Origin: CAIVVT01 sp052145115
Lineage (GTDB): Bacteria; Acidobacteriota; Terriglobia; Bryobacterales; Bryobacteraceae
Assembly (NCBI GenBank): GCA_052145115.1
Contig: JBKQPG010000096.1
Span: 27,961-91,960, forward strand
Reading direction: 5' to 3'
Length of the DNA stretch: 64,000 nt
In this document: piece by piece, positions 32,785 through 41,594 of the stretch
Numbering within the stretch: the stretch's first letter is position 1
Layout: each line of letters opens with the position of its first letter
Notes under the pieces: generated by a model
What the model was told of the DNA's origin: nothing
Seen by the model: only the letters and a program-made list of their open reading frames with translations
Databases searched by the model: none
Position numbers and translations under genes: made by a program

Positions 32785-32819
32785 CCCCGCCGAGCCGGAA
32801 GGCATGCGGCGGGGTTTTT
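32785..32819 (+). terminator. Rho-independent terminator
   Basis: A perfect 8-bp GC stem CCCCGCCG/CGGCGGGG (32785-32792 with 32807-32814) has a 14-nt loop and is followed by TTTTT. It is the strongest terminator in the window. It lies 49 bp before the SYLF start, on the same strand, so it ends an upstream transcript or controls read-through into that gene. Confidence 0.8.
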
Positions 32820-32867
32820 CGTGCAGGATTCACACAACTGCGCCATGCTGTGGGAATGAGGTTCAAC

Positions 32868-33536
32868 ATGAAACCACTACTTTTTGCAACGATTGTGTGC
32901 TCGGCGGCAGTGTTGTACGCGGGCGAGGCCGATAACCGGAGGCTGGCGGATGCCAACACGATGTTCAAGGAGATCATGGACACACCGGACCGCTCGATTC
33001 CGCGCGATCTGCTGCGGGATTCGCAGTGCATGGTGCTGGTGCCGGGCTTGAAGAAGGCGGGCTTCATCGTGGGCGCGAAATTCGGGCGCGGCTTTGCCAC
33101 GTGCCGCGTGGCGAGGGGCTGGAGCGCGCCGGTGGCGATACGGATTGAAGGCGGGAGCTTCGGCTTTCAGATCGGCGCATCGGAGACCGACATCATATTG
33201 CTCGTGAGGAATAAGAGCGGGATGGAGCACCTGCTGTCGAGCAAGTTCACGTTGGGCGGGGATGCCAGCGTGGCGGCCGGCCCGGTGGGGCGCGAGACGA
33301 CGGCCGACACCGACCTGTCGATGCGGGCCGAGATCCTGTCGTGGTCGCGCTCGCGCGGCGTGTTCGCCGGCATCGCGCTACAGGGCGCGACGTTGCGTCC
33401 GGATTCGGACGTCGACAAGGACCTGTACGGGCACGAGATCGACCGCCGCGCGGCGCTGAACGGCAAGGTCGCGGCGCCGCCGGCGGCGGCGGAACTGATG
33501 CACACGCTGGCGCGCTATTCGGGCGTGGGCAAATAG
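32868..33536 (+). CDS. Lipid-binding SYLF domain protein (Ysc84 family)
   Basis: A 222-residue protein. The ATG at 32868 has TGAGG 7 bp upstream; a second ATG at 32856 is in frame but less well placed. A signal peptide (LLFATIVCSAAVLYAG) is followed by the SYLF domain: TMFKEIMDTPDRSIPRDLL, CMVLVPGLKKAGFIVGAKFG, RGFATCRVARGWSAPVAI and a final LYGHEIDRRAAL. These periplasmic or secreted proteins bind acidic phospholipids; the bacterial role is unclear. It may be controlled by the upstream terminator and hairpins. Confidence 0.88.
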   Translation: MKPLLFATIVCSAAVLYAGEADNRRLADANTMFKEIMDTPDRSIPRDLLRDSQCMVLVPGLKKAGFIVGAKFGRGFATCRVARGWSAPVAIRIEGGSFGFQIGASETDIILLVRNKSGMEHLLSSKFTLGGDASVAAGPVGRETTADTDLSMRAEILSWSRSRGVFAGIALQGATLRPDSDVDKDLYGHEIDRRAALNGKVAAPPAAAELMHTLARYSGVGK

Positions 33537-33666
33537 GCCACGCTCAGCCCGGCTCATCGCCGGTCCCGGGAGCGTTGCCTCGGCCGGCGCGCTGCATCGA
33601 CAACTTCGAGTTCATGCTGAGTGCGGAGCTGGAGGTGCCGAAGGACCTGGTGCAGTACGGACCCAA

Positions 33667-33772
33667 ACGCAAACGGTCCGTCTGAGAATTCTTCCGTCTC
33701 AGAAAGTGCGCCAATTCACGCTCGGGCGAAAACCGGTACCTGATGTCTCTGTCCTAAAGCGCAAACCGGCAC
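33667..33772. repeat. Degenerate AAACCGG-type repeats and a hairpin
   Basis: There are three related short motifs: GCAAACGGTCC (near 33669), GCGAAAACCGGTAC (33726-33739) and GCGCAAACCGGCAC (33759-33772). A perfect 7-bp hairpin TCTGAGA/TCTCAGA sits at 33681-33703. Repeats of this AAACCGG type are a feature of IS21-family ends, so this may be the edge of a lost IS. There is no transposase remnant, so the call is tentative. Confidence 0.3.
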
Positions 33773-33773
33773 T

Positions 33774-34067
33774 TCAGGTCGTCCCATTTCCCGCGTCCTT
33801 CGTATCGCGCTCCTCGGCCTCTCGTTTCTTGATTCGTCCGGCCTCGAAGTGCTCGATACCGGAGACAATAGCGGAGAACACGGCAATCACTGGAAGGTGT
33901 GAAAGCGCCTGGGCTCCCAATCCATGCCAACCCCCGAAGAAGACCAAATCGACGCAAAACACCAGAGCAATCGCTCGCGCAAATCTCTGAGCAAACGTCC
34001 ACTCAGGACGCAGCGAAGCACGATAACCTACTGAGGCGTCCTTCACCCATTGATTCCATAGTTTCAA
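33774..34067 (-). CDS. Small hypothetical membrane protein
   Basis: A 97-residue protein starting at TTG 34067. It has an amphipathic Trp-rich N-terminus (KLWNQWVKDASVGYRASLR), two hydrophobic stretches (AIALVFCVDLVFFGG and LPVIAVFSAIVSGIEHF) and a highly charged tail (GRIKKREAEERDTKD). Composition is protein-like, but there is no known family and the start codon is weak. Another frame overlaps it but is less plausible. Confidence 0.45.
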   Translation of the reverse strand: MKLWNQWVKDASVGYRASLRPEWTFAQRFARAIALVFCVDLVFFGGWHGLGAQALSHLPVIAVFSAIVSGIEHFEAGRIKKREAEERDTKDAGNGTT

Positions 34068-34133
34068 ACGGTGCTCCTCACCGCGGCATCATTGAAATGC
34101 AGATTAGAAACATCATAAACTCCCGCCCGGCCA

Positions 34134-34771
34134 TCAGGGCCGCGCCTGCGGATACCCGACCGTCTGCGCCAGCACGATTCGCTGCTCCGGCCGGAGCTTC
34201 AGCGCCAAGGCGAGCGCCTCGCGGTTGACCGACGCGCGGACCACCGTGGCCAGGCCCTCCGAAGCGCAGAACAAGTACACGTTCTGGCCGATGAAGCCGG
34301 TCTCCGCGCCCGAGTACAGCAGCTTGTCGGACTCCGGCGCGGACCCGAATTTGGAGTAATCGGCAACGTAGACCAGGTTCAGCGGCGCCGTGGCGGCGAA
34401 GTCCTGCGTGCCAGCCAGGGCGCGCAGATCGCCGCTTGCGACCGGCAGCAACTGCTGGTGCGCGGCGTCGTACATGTACGCCCCGGCGCGCAGCACCACG
34501 TAAATCTCCACCGTCTGCCGGTTCATCGCCGATGGCGCCGTGCGGTGGCCGTCGGGCCGATTCACGCCATAGGCCGCCCACAGCAGGTTCGAAAGCACCT
34601 GTCGCGGCAGCTCCCGGGCATCGAACTCGCGCTGGCTCTTGCGCTCGCTGAGGGCCTGCAGCAGCGGCATGCCGCCCTTGCGGTCGGGCTGGGCAGCGCC
34701 ACCGCGCCCGGCGGCTGGCCCAGCGCCGGGCCCGCGCACAGGGCCAGGAATAGAAGCGTCTTGGTCTGCAT
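34134..34771 (-). CDS. SagB/ThcOx-type nitroreductase, apparently frameshifted
   Basis: The catalytic part (from ATG 34670, MPLLQALSERKSQREFDARE) is a flavin nitroreductase of the SagB-like type: LLWAAYGVNRPDGHRTAPSA binds FMN, and PESDKLLYSGAETGFIGQN is the second conserved block. A good signal peptide (MQTKTLLFLALCAGPALGQ) begins at ATG 34771 but in a different frame. One extra C in the CTGCCCAG stretch (34689-34696) would join the two as ...AVALPQPDRKGGMPLLQ. So the gene is either a real frameshift mutant, a sequencing error, or a cytoplasmic form starting at 34670. The oxidised substrate is unknown. Confidence 0.75.
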
Positions 34772-34906
34772 GCCCGCATTCTACGCCTTCCGCGGTTGGG
34801 CTCAACCCCCACTTCAGGCTCATTTGTGGATTGGAAAACGCTCACCCGCCTGCAGCGTTCGCCGGGATTTCGGCTGGCCCTGTCGCCTGCCCCTCCCGCC
34901 GCCCGT

Positions 34907-35698
34907 TCACTGCTTCGAGAGGTCCTCGAACACGATGCTCGAGTCGACCGTAAACAGCCGCGTCTTGCCGGGCCGCGGTTTCAGCACCTGCAACACCAGC
35001 TCCGCGCCCGCCGTGCGCACCGTCAGGTTCGAACTGCCGTCCCGCTCCACGGGCAGAAGTTCCAGTGCGTAGGGGGGCAGGTGGATCGAGCGCATCGACC
35101 GGCACACCGGCTTCGCCTCCCCGCCCCCACCCCTGCGCCCCGGCACTTCCACCTGGCTGCCGTTGGAGTAACACACGCCCACCGCCGCCGCCGTGGCGCC
35201 GGCATTCAGCACCAGGACGAACTTCCCTTGCAGCTCCTCGATGTCGCCTTCCAGCCACGGATCGCGGCTCGGAAATGCGATCGCCCCGGGCACCGTCGTC
35301 AACTGGTTTTCCGCCGCGCACTCACTGCTGCCGCTCACTGCGACCCCCGTGCCGGCGCCCGCGCCCGCCCCCCGTTCGATGACTTTGATCCACGCCTCGG
35401 CCGACTCCTGCCCGTCCACCTGCAGCCGCAAGCTCATTTTCTGCCCCGCCGCCAGGTGCAGCGGAATCGTGGGCGCGCCCTCCAGCGCGACCAGCGCCCC
35501 GCTGCCGTCATGGGCCTCCACTTCCACATCCACCGCCTGGTCGCGCACATTGTGCAGCGCCACGCTGGACCAGCAGCGTTCCCCATACGACAGCGGCAGC
35601 AGGATGGAGACGAACACCGCGCCGGCCGCGCCCGGCGCCGCCCGGGCCTGCGATGACGCCAGCAGCAACCCAACGAGGATCGTGGTCCCGCGTCGCAA
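34907..35698 (-). CDS. Secreted hypothetical protein
   Basis: A 263-residue protein with a signal peptide (TTILVGLLLASSQARAAPG) and then all-beta sequence with repeating hydrophobic/polar alternation (for example LPLSYGERCWSSVALHNV, LELLPVERDGSSNLTVRT). It looks like a two-domain immunoglobulin-like periplasmic or surface protein. No family was recognised. It lies divergently from the diguanylate cyclase and 83 bp upstream of the nitroreductase on the same strand. Confidence 0.65.
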   Translation of the reverse strand: MRRGTTILVGLLLASSQARAAPGAAGAVFVSILLPLSYGERCWSSVALHNVRDQAVDVEVEAHDGSGALVALEGAPTIPLHLAAGQKMSLRLQVDGQESAEAWIKVIERGAGAGAGTGVAVSGSSECAAENQLTTVPGAIAFPSRDPWLEGDIEELQGKFVLVLNAGATAAAVGVCYSNGSQVEVPGRRGGGGEAKPVCRSMRSIHLPPYALELLPVERDGSSNLTVRTAGAELVLQVLKPRPGKTRLFTVDSSIVFEDLSKQ

Positions 35699-35801
35699 TG
35701 CGCTTCATTCCTCATTGCTCTCTTCGGTGGGCAGGCCATTTTTTTCACACTTTCCGGACCTTTTGTTCAATTCAGCGTTCGCCCCCGCCGATGAGATTCT
35801 C

Positions 35802-36917
35802 GTGATCTCATTGAAGAAATACCTCGACGCCCCCGACACTGTGCCCGCCCCGGTGGTGGAATCCTACCGCGCCTTGTTGGCCACCATGGGAGAATGCGGG
35901 TCGCAGGCCTGCCCGCCGGTGGGCGCGGGCCTGCAGGCCAGCCTGCTCGAGCTGCAGGCGCACTTGGCGGCCGCGATGACGCCCACGGATTTCACGTCCT
36001 CGGGAACCGCGGCCCAAGGCGAGCTGCGGCAGTGGGGCGCGCGCACGGCCGACTACTACCGCCAAAAGGCCGCCGAAATCAGGGAATTGATGATGGTGGT
36101 GGCGCGCACCGCCGAGTCGGTCGGCGAACGCGACCTGCGCTACACCAGCCAGTTCACGAGCCTCACTACGCGCCTGCGCGAGATCGCCGACCTGGAGGAT
36201 CTGACAAAAATTCGCAGTTCGCTCCTGCAAAGCGCCACCGAGCTGAAAAACTGCGTCGATCAAATGACGCGGGACAACCAGGAGTCCCTGACCCACCTAC
36301 GCGCCGAACTGACGGTTTACCGCGACCGCCTGGAAGAGACCGAGCGCCTCGCCGCCTTGGACCCCCTGACCGGCATTGCGAATCGGCGCAAAGTGGAGCA
36401 GACCCTGGATGAGTTCGTCGCGCGCGCACGGCCGTTCTGCGTCATGCTGTTCGATTTGAACGGCTTCAAGCAGGTCAACGACCAGCTAGGCCACGCCGCC
36501 GGCGACGATCTGCTGCGCCAATTCGCCACCGAGCTGCGCCTGGTGCTGCGCAGCTCCGACCTGGCCGGCCGCTGGGGCGGAGATGAGTTCATCGCCGTGC
36601 TGGATTGCGGCCTGGTGGTGGCCGAGTCCCTGATTGCGCGGATTCGCGATTGGGTCTTTGGGGAATACACGGTCCACTGCGGCTCGGACGCCTCGCGGGT
36701 CAAGGTGAGCGCGTCGGTCGGCCTCGCCACCTGGGCGCCGGGCGAAAAGGTCGCCCAGACGATCCAGCGCGCCGACAGCGCCATGTATCGTGAGAAGAAC
36801 GCGCATAGCAAAGCCCAGCAGTGCCGCGTCGTCTCCGGCGGCCCGGCCGGCCGCCGGTCCGGCGATGCATCGTCTCCGGCCGCCACGCGTGCCGGCGAGG
36901 CTGCGCGCACGCTGTGA
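35802..36917 (+). CDS. Diguanylate cyclase (GGDEF)
   Basis: A 371-residue cytoplasmic protein. The most sensible start is GTG 35802 (VISLKKYLDAPDTVPAP), because earlier sequence in this frame is antisense to the neighbouring gene. The N-terminal 200 residues are helical, with a likely coiled coil (LLQSATELKNCVDQM to TVYRDRLEETERL), and act as the sensory or dimerisation part. The GGDEF domain follows (about 205-360) with DPLTGIANRRK and an intact RWGGDEF active site. A product-inhibition I-site RSSD lies five residues before GGDEF. No membrane segment or EAL domain is present. Confidence 0.88.
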   Translation: MISLKKYLDAPDTVPAPVVESYRALLATMGECGSQACPPVGAGLQASLLELQAHLAAAMTPTDFTSSGTAAQGELRQWGARTADYYRQKAAEIRELMMVVARTAESVGERDLRYTSQFTSLTTRLREIADLEDLTKIRSSLLQSATELKNCVDQMTRDNQESLTHLRAELTVYRDRLEETERLAALDPLTGIANRRKVEQTLDEFVARARPFCVMLFDLNGFKQVNDQLGHAAGDDLLRQFATELRLVLRSSDLAGRWGGDEFIAVLDCGLVVAESLIARIRDWVFGEYTVHCGSDASRVKVSASVGLATWAPGEKVAQTIQRADSAMYREKNAHSKAQQCRVVSGGPAGRRSGDASSPAATRAGEAARTL

Positions 36918-36977
36918 TGCGAGCCGGCGCCCGCGTGGCGCCGCGGTCCTTTCGGGGCTGCGCGCCGCGGCCCGGCC

Positions 36978-39900
36978 TCAGAGGTTGGGCGGAAGATGCA
37001 GCCCGCCCACGGCCGCCGGCGCCGCGCTGCCGCTCAGGGACCGCTGCAGCCGTTCCATGTACAGGTAGATCACGGGCGTGATGTACAGCGTCAGGAACTG
37101 CGAAACCACCAAGCCCCCGACCACCGCGAGGCCGAGCGGCTGGCGCGCATCGCCGCCCTCGCCGTAGCCCAGCGCGATGGGCAACGTGCCGAACAACGCC
37201 GCCACGGTGGTCATCATGATCGGGCGGAACCTCAGCCGGCAGCCCTGCGAGATGGCGTGAAGCGGATCCTGGCCCTCCAGCCGCTGCGCCTCCAGCGCGA
37301 AGTCGATCATCATGATGGCGTTCTTCTTCACTACGCCGAACAGCATGATGATACCCACGAAGGCGTACAGGTCCAGTTGCTTGTGGAACACGAGCAGCGT
37401 CAGCAGAGCGCCGAAGACCGCCGCCGGCAGACCGGAGAGAATCGTGATCGGGTGGATGAAACTCTCATAGAGGATGCCCAGCACGATGTAGATCACCAGC
37501 ACGGCCACGATCAGCAGGATCGACAGCCCCTGGAACGACTGCTGGAACTCTTTCACCGTCCCCTGGAATGAAGTCGAAATGGTCGGCGGCATGCGCAACT
37601 GCGTAATCGCCTCCTGCACGCGCTCGGCCGCTTCGCCCAGGCTCGATCCGGCGCTCAGGTTGAAGGAAATGGTCACCGCCGGCAACTGGCCGAAGTGATT
37701 CACCGTCAGCGGCCCGGCCATGCGCCGCGTGTTCACCACGGCGTTCAGCGGCACCAGTTTCCCGCTGGCCGAACGCACGTAGAGCTTGGCCAGCGCGTCC
37801 GGATCTCGCTGGTAGCGTGGTTCCACCTCCGCGATCACCAGGTACTGGTTGGCCGGACTGTAGATGGTCGATACCTGCCGCTGCCCGTAAAACGTGTACA
37901 GCGCGTTCTGGATCTGGTCGGGTGTCACGCCTACCGCCATGGCCCGGTCGCGGTCGATGTCGACGTACAGTTGCGGGCTCGCGATCTGCATGTCGGAATT
38001 GACGTCCTGGAAGTTGGGCAGGGTCTGCATGCGGGCCATCAGCTTCGGCGCCCAGGCGTAGATCTCCTTCAGGTTCGCGCTCTGCACCGTGAGTTGATAG
38101 ACGCTCGTGCCGAAGGTCCCGCTGACCGTGATCGGCGGCGGATTCTGCATGAAGGCCATGATCCCCGGCACGCTGAACATCAGCGGCCGCGTCTGGTCGA
38201 TGAACTGGTCCACCGAAACGTTGCGCTCCGAACGCGGCTTCATATTCGCGAAAAAGAACGCCTGGTTGCCGCCCATGACGAAGGCCCCGATGTCCTGCAC
38301 CGCCGGCTGCTGCCGCAGAATGTTCACGATCGCCATGTGATGCGCGGTCATCGATTCGAAGCTGATATCCTGCCCGGCCTGCGTGACGCCGAACACGAAG
38401 CCCGAATCCTGGCTCGGGATGAATCCCGTGGGCATCGTGAAAAACAGGTACAGCGAGCCCGCCAGCATCAGGATCGCCAGCATCAGCGTCGCGAACTGGT
38501 GATGCAGCGAGATCTTCAGTGTCGCGTCGTAGGCCCGCGCCATCATGTTGTGGAAGCCCTCCAGCGCGCGGTAGAACAGCGTGTGCCGGGCGCCCTCGTC
38601 ATGCCTCAGGAACCGGCTGCCCAGCATTGGCGTCAGCGTCAGCGAGACGAAGCCCGAGATCAGAATCGCCACCACGATGGTCACCGAAAACTCGTGCAGC
38701 AGCCGCCCCACGATGCCCTGCATAAACAGCACCGGGATGAACACCGCCACCAGCGACAGCGTCATCGACAGGATCGTGAACCCGATTTCGCGCGACGCCA
38801 GGAGCGCAGCCTCCATCCGCGGGTGCCCCATTTCCATGTAGCGCACGATGTTTTCGAGCATCACAATGGCGTCGTCCACCACAAAGCCCACCGACAGCGT
38901 GAGCGCCATCAGCGACAGGTAGTTCAGGCTGTAACCGAGAAGGTACATCACGGCGAATGTGCCGATAATCGAAAATGGCACCGCCACCCCGGGTATCATC
39001 GTGGCCGTCAGATTCCGTAGGAACAGGAAGATCACCATCACCACCAGGCACACGGTCAGCAGCAGCGTGAACTGCACGTCCTCGATCGAGCGCCGGATGC
39101 TGATCGAGGCGTCGTAGGCGATCTTCAGGTTCACCGCCGGCGGGATCTCCTTTTGAAATGTCGGCAGCAGCTTGCGGATGTTTTCCACTACCTCCACCGT
39201 GTTCGTGCCGGGCTGGCGCTGGACTGCCAGAATCACGCCCCGCTCGCCGTTGAACCAGCCGTACACTTTGTCATTCTCGACGCTGTCGATGACGCGCCCG
39301 AGCTGCTCCAGGCGCACCGGCGATCCGTTGCGATAGGCCACGATCACCGGCCGGTAGGCGGCCGCACTTTCAAGCTGCCCGTTGGATTCCAGCGTGAAGG
39401 CCTGTTTGGCGCCGTCCAGCCGTCCAACGGGAAGGTTGACGTTGTTGCTGGCGATGGCCTGCTGTACTTCATCCACTCCGATGCCCCGCGTCGCCAGCAG
39501 GTCGGGGTCCAGTTGCACCCGCACCGCATATTTCTGCGGCCCGTACACGATCACTCGCGCCACGCCGCCCACCATCGAGATGCGCTGCGCCAGCAGGGTC
39601 TCGGCGTACTCGTCCACGGTGTACATCGGCAGCGTCGACGAGCTCAGCGTCAGGAACAGCACCGGCTCCTCGGCCGGATTCACTTTCTGATACGACGGCG
39701 GGCGCGGCATCGTCGGCGGCAGGTTCCCGCCGGCGCTCGAAATCGCGGCCTGAATGTCTTGCGCCGCGGCGTCGATATTGCGCTCTAGCGTGAACTGCAC
39801 CGTCACCGTCGTTGCGCCCTGCGAGCTCGACGAGCTCATCTGCTGGATGCCCGCCAGCGTTGAAAACTCCCGCTCCAACGGCGTCGCCACCGATGCGGCC

Positions 39901-40076
39901 ATCGTCTCCGGACTGGCGCCCGGCAGTGCCGCGGTCACCTGGATGGTCGGGTAATCGACGCTCGGCAGCGCCGCCACCGGGAGAGCCCGGTAGGCCACCA
40001 GCCCGAACAGCAGAATCGCGAACACGACGAGCGTCGTCATGATCGGACGCTCGATGAAGATCCGCGACAGGTTCAT
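36978..40076 (-). CDS. Multidrug RND efflux pump (HAE-1, MdtB/AcrB-like)
   Basis: A 1032-residue inner-membrane pump. The N-terminus NLSRIFIERPIMTTLVVFAI and SVDYPTIQVTAALPGASPE are typical HAE-1. Helix 4 has SVGFVVDDAIVMLENI with the Asp-Asp proton relay. It lies directly downstream of its adaptor, overlapping by 4 bp (ATGA). No outer-membrane channel gene is attached, so it must borrow one. Substrate is unknown; the MdtB/MdtC-like sequence suggests amphiphilic drugs or bile-like compounds. Confidence 0.92.
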   Translation of the reverse strand: MNLSRIFIERPIMTTLVVFAILLFGLVAYRALPVAALPSVDYPTIQVTAALPGASPETMAASVATPLEREFSTLAGIQQMSSSSSQGATTVTVQFTLERNIDAAAQDIQAAISSAGGNLPPTMPRPPSYQKVNPAEEPVLFLTLSSSTLPMYTVDEYAETLLAQRISMVGGVARVIVYGPQKYAVRVQLDPDLLATRGIGVDEVQQAIASNNVNLPVGRLDGAKQAFTLESNGQLESAAAYRPVIVAYRNGSPVRLEQLGRVIDSVENDKVYGWFNGERGVILAVQRQPGTNTVEVVENIRKLLPTFQKEIPPAVNLKIAYDASISIRRSIEDVQFTLLLTVCLVVMVIFLFLRNLTATMIPGVAVPFSIIGTFAVMYLLGYSLNYLSLMALTLSVGFVVDDAIVMLENIVRYMEMGHPRMEAALLASREIGFTILSMTLSLVAVFIPVLFMQGIVGRLLHEFSVTIVVAILISGFVSLTLTPMLGSRFLRHDEGARHTLFYRALEGFHNMMARAYDATLKISLHHQFATLMLAILMLAGSLYLFFTMPTGFIPSQDSGFVFGVTQAGQDISFESMTAHHMAIVNILRQQPAVQDIGAFVMGGNQAFFFANMKPRSERNVSVDQFIDQTRPLMFSVPGIMAFMQNPPPITVSGTFGTSVYQLTVQSANLKEIYAWAPKLMARMQTLPNFQDVNSDMQIASPQLYVDIDRDRAMAVGVTPDQIQNALYTFYGQRQVSTIYSPANQYLVIAEVEPRYQRDPDALAKLYVRSASGKLVPLNAVVNTRRMAGPLTVNHFGQLPAVTISFNLSAGSSLGEAAERVQEAITQLRMPPTISTSFQGTVKEFQQSFQGLSILLIVAVLVIYIVLGILYESFIHPITILSGLPAAVFGALLTLLVFHKQLDLYAFVGIIMLFGVVKKNAIMMIDFALEAQRLEGQDPLHAISQGCRLRFRPIMMTTVAALFGTLPIALGYGEGGDARQPLGLAVVGGLVVSQFLTLYITPVIYLYMERLQRSLSGSAAPAAVGGLHLPPNL

Positions 40077-41320
40077 GACTTGCCCGCTCCCGGCTGCGCC
40101 TGCATGGCGCCCGCCGGCATCCCGCCCGGCGGCAACGCGAAGACGTGCATCCCTGGCGCCAGCAGCAACTGCCCGTCGGTCACCACCGTCTCGCCCGCTT
40201 TCAGGCCGCTCTCGATCACGATCTTGCCGCCCGCCATGGCCCCGGGCGTGACCTCGCGCGCCTCCACCGACTGGTCGGCTTTCACCACGTACACGAACGG
40301 CCCCTTCTGCCCCGCCTGCACCGCCTCCGATGGCACCACTACGGCGTCAATCCGCGGGTTGAGCGTCAGCGTCACGTTCACAAACTGGCCCGGCCACAGC
40401 GTCCGCTCGGCGTTGGCGAACGTCGCTTTCAGCCGGATCATGCCGGTCGTCGTGTCGACCGTGTTGTCGATTACACTTAGCACGCCCGCCGCCTGCCGGC
40501 CCAGATCGTCCTTCGCCGAGGCCTGCACGGCCAACTGGCGGCCCTCGCTCAGCCGCCGGACCTCGGCCAGCCGCTGTTCCGGCACGCTGAAGCTCACAAA
40601 GATCGGCTCGATCCGGTTGATCACCACCAGCGTCGTGTCGCCGTTGCTCTTGACGTAATTGCCCGCCTGCACCAGCACGTTGCCCGTGCGCCCCCCGATC
40701 GGCGAGCGGATCTCGCAGAAACTCAGGTCGAGCTTGGCCTTCTCCACCGCCGCCGCGTCCGCCGCCAGACCGGCGCGCGCACTCTCGATCGCCGCCCGGT
40801 CGGCGCGCTCCGATTCCCTATAAACATCAGCCGCCGTGCGGCTCGTGTCGTAGGTCGACCGCGCCACGATCCCGGCCTTGACCAGCTCCTCGTTGCGGTG
40901 CGCATCGGTTTCGGCGTTGCGCAACTGCGCCTGGTCGCGATCCACATTCGCCTCCACCTGCTTGAGCAGCGCCTGATCCCGCGCCACCGCCGCCTGCGCC
41001 TGGTTCAGCGCATCGGCGTAGGAGCGCGGATCGATCTGGAACAACACGTCGCCCGGCTGGACGTTCTGTCCTTCCTTGAACAGCACCTTCGCCAGTTCGC
41101 CGGCCACCTGCGCCTTCACCTGCACGTTCGAATACGGCTCGACGTTGCCGATCGCCTGCAGCACCTGCGGCACCGTCTGCAGCTCCGCCTTCGCCACCGT
41201 CGCCGGCATGGCAGGCGGACCCATGGGTCCGGCCGCGGACTTTTGTTTGGAGCAGCCGCCGGGCACGATGGCGGCCAAGACGGCTGCAACTACTGCGATC
41301 GCTGTGCTTCTGTGCAACAC
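40073..41320 (-). CDS. RND periplasmic adaptor (MdtA-like)
   Basis: A 415-residue membrane-fusion protein starting at GTG 41320. It has a lipoprotein-type signal (VAAVLAAIVPGGCSKQ, lipobox PGGC), a lipoyl half (VQVKAQVAGELAKVLFKEGQ), a long alpha-hairpin (about 110-190) and the second half (SFCEIRSPIGGRTGNVLVQAG). The C-terminus is rich in Gly/Met/Pro. It overlaps the pump gene by 4 bp and so forms a two-gene operon. Confidence 0.9.
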   Translation of the reverse strand: MLHRSTAIAVVAAVLAAIVPGGCSKQKSAAGPMGPPAMPATVAKAELQTVPQVLQAIGNVEPYSNVQVKAQVAGELAKVLFKEGQNVQPGDVLFQIDPRSYADALNQAQAAVARDQALLKQVEANVDRDQAQLRNAETDAHRNEELVKAGIVARSTYDTSRTAADVYRESERADRAAIESARAGLAADAAAVEKAKLDLSFCEIRSPIGGRTGNVLVQAGNYVKSNGDTTLVVINRIEPIFVSFSVPEQRLAEVRRLSEGRQLAVQASAKDDLGRQAAGVLSVIDNTVDTTTGMIRLKATFANAERTLWPGQFVNVTLTLNPRIDAVVVPSEAVQAGQKGPFVYVVKADQSVEAREVTPGAMAGGKIVIESGLKAGETVVTDGQLLLAPGMHVFALPPGGMPAGAMQAQPGAGKS

Positions 41321-41594
41321 GAATTTCCCCCTCCCGGCGTGAGTCCGCAGGGTTCAGCCGGGGACCTGGCCGGCATGCTTCGAACAATGCCCCGGTTACC
41401 GTTATGCTAGCGGCCCCTGCCGCAGCCCCGCAAGACGTCCGATGCGCGCCTCCGGCCGCCGGGTTCGGTTCCAGCCTCGTTCCCTGACTCGTGCTCGCCA
41501 GATGAAATCACCGCGCGCCTGTGTTGGGGATACGATGCCGCGCGCGGCCCGATTCCCCACCTGGCCGTGATTCGTGTTGGGATAGTGTCTGGTC

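Noticed and set aside
33607..33685. A short frame ending in DLVQYGPKRKRSV
   Set aside because: It has a repeat-rich end and no ribosome site, and is too short to judge. It could be the tail of a lost gene.
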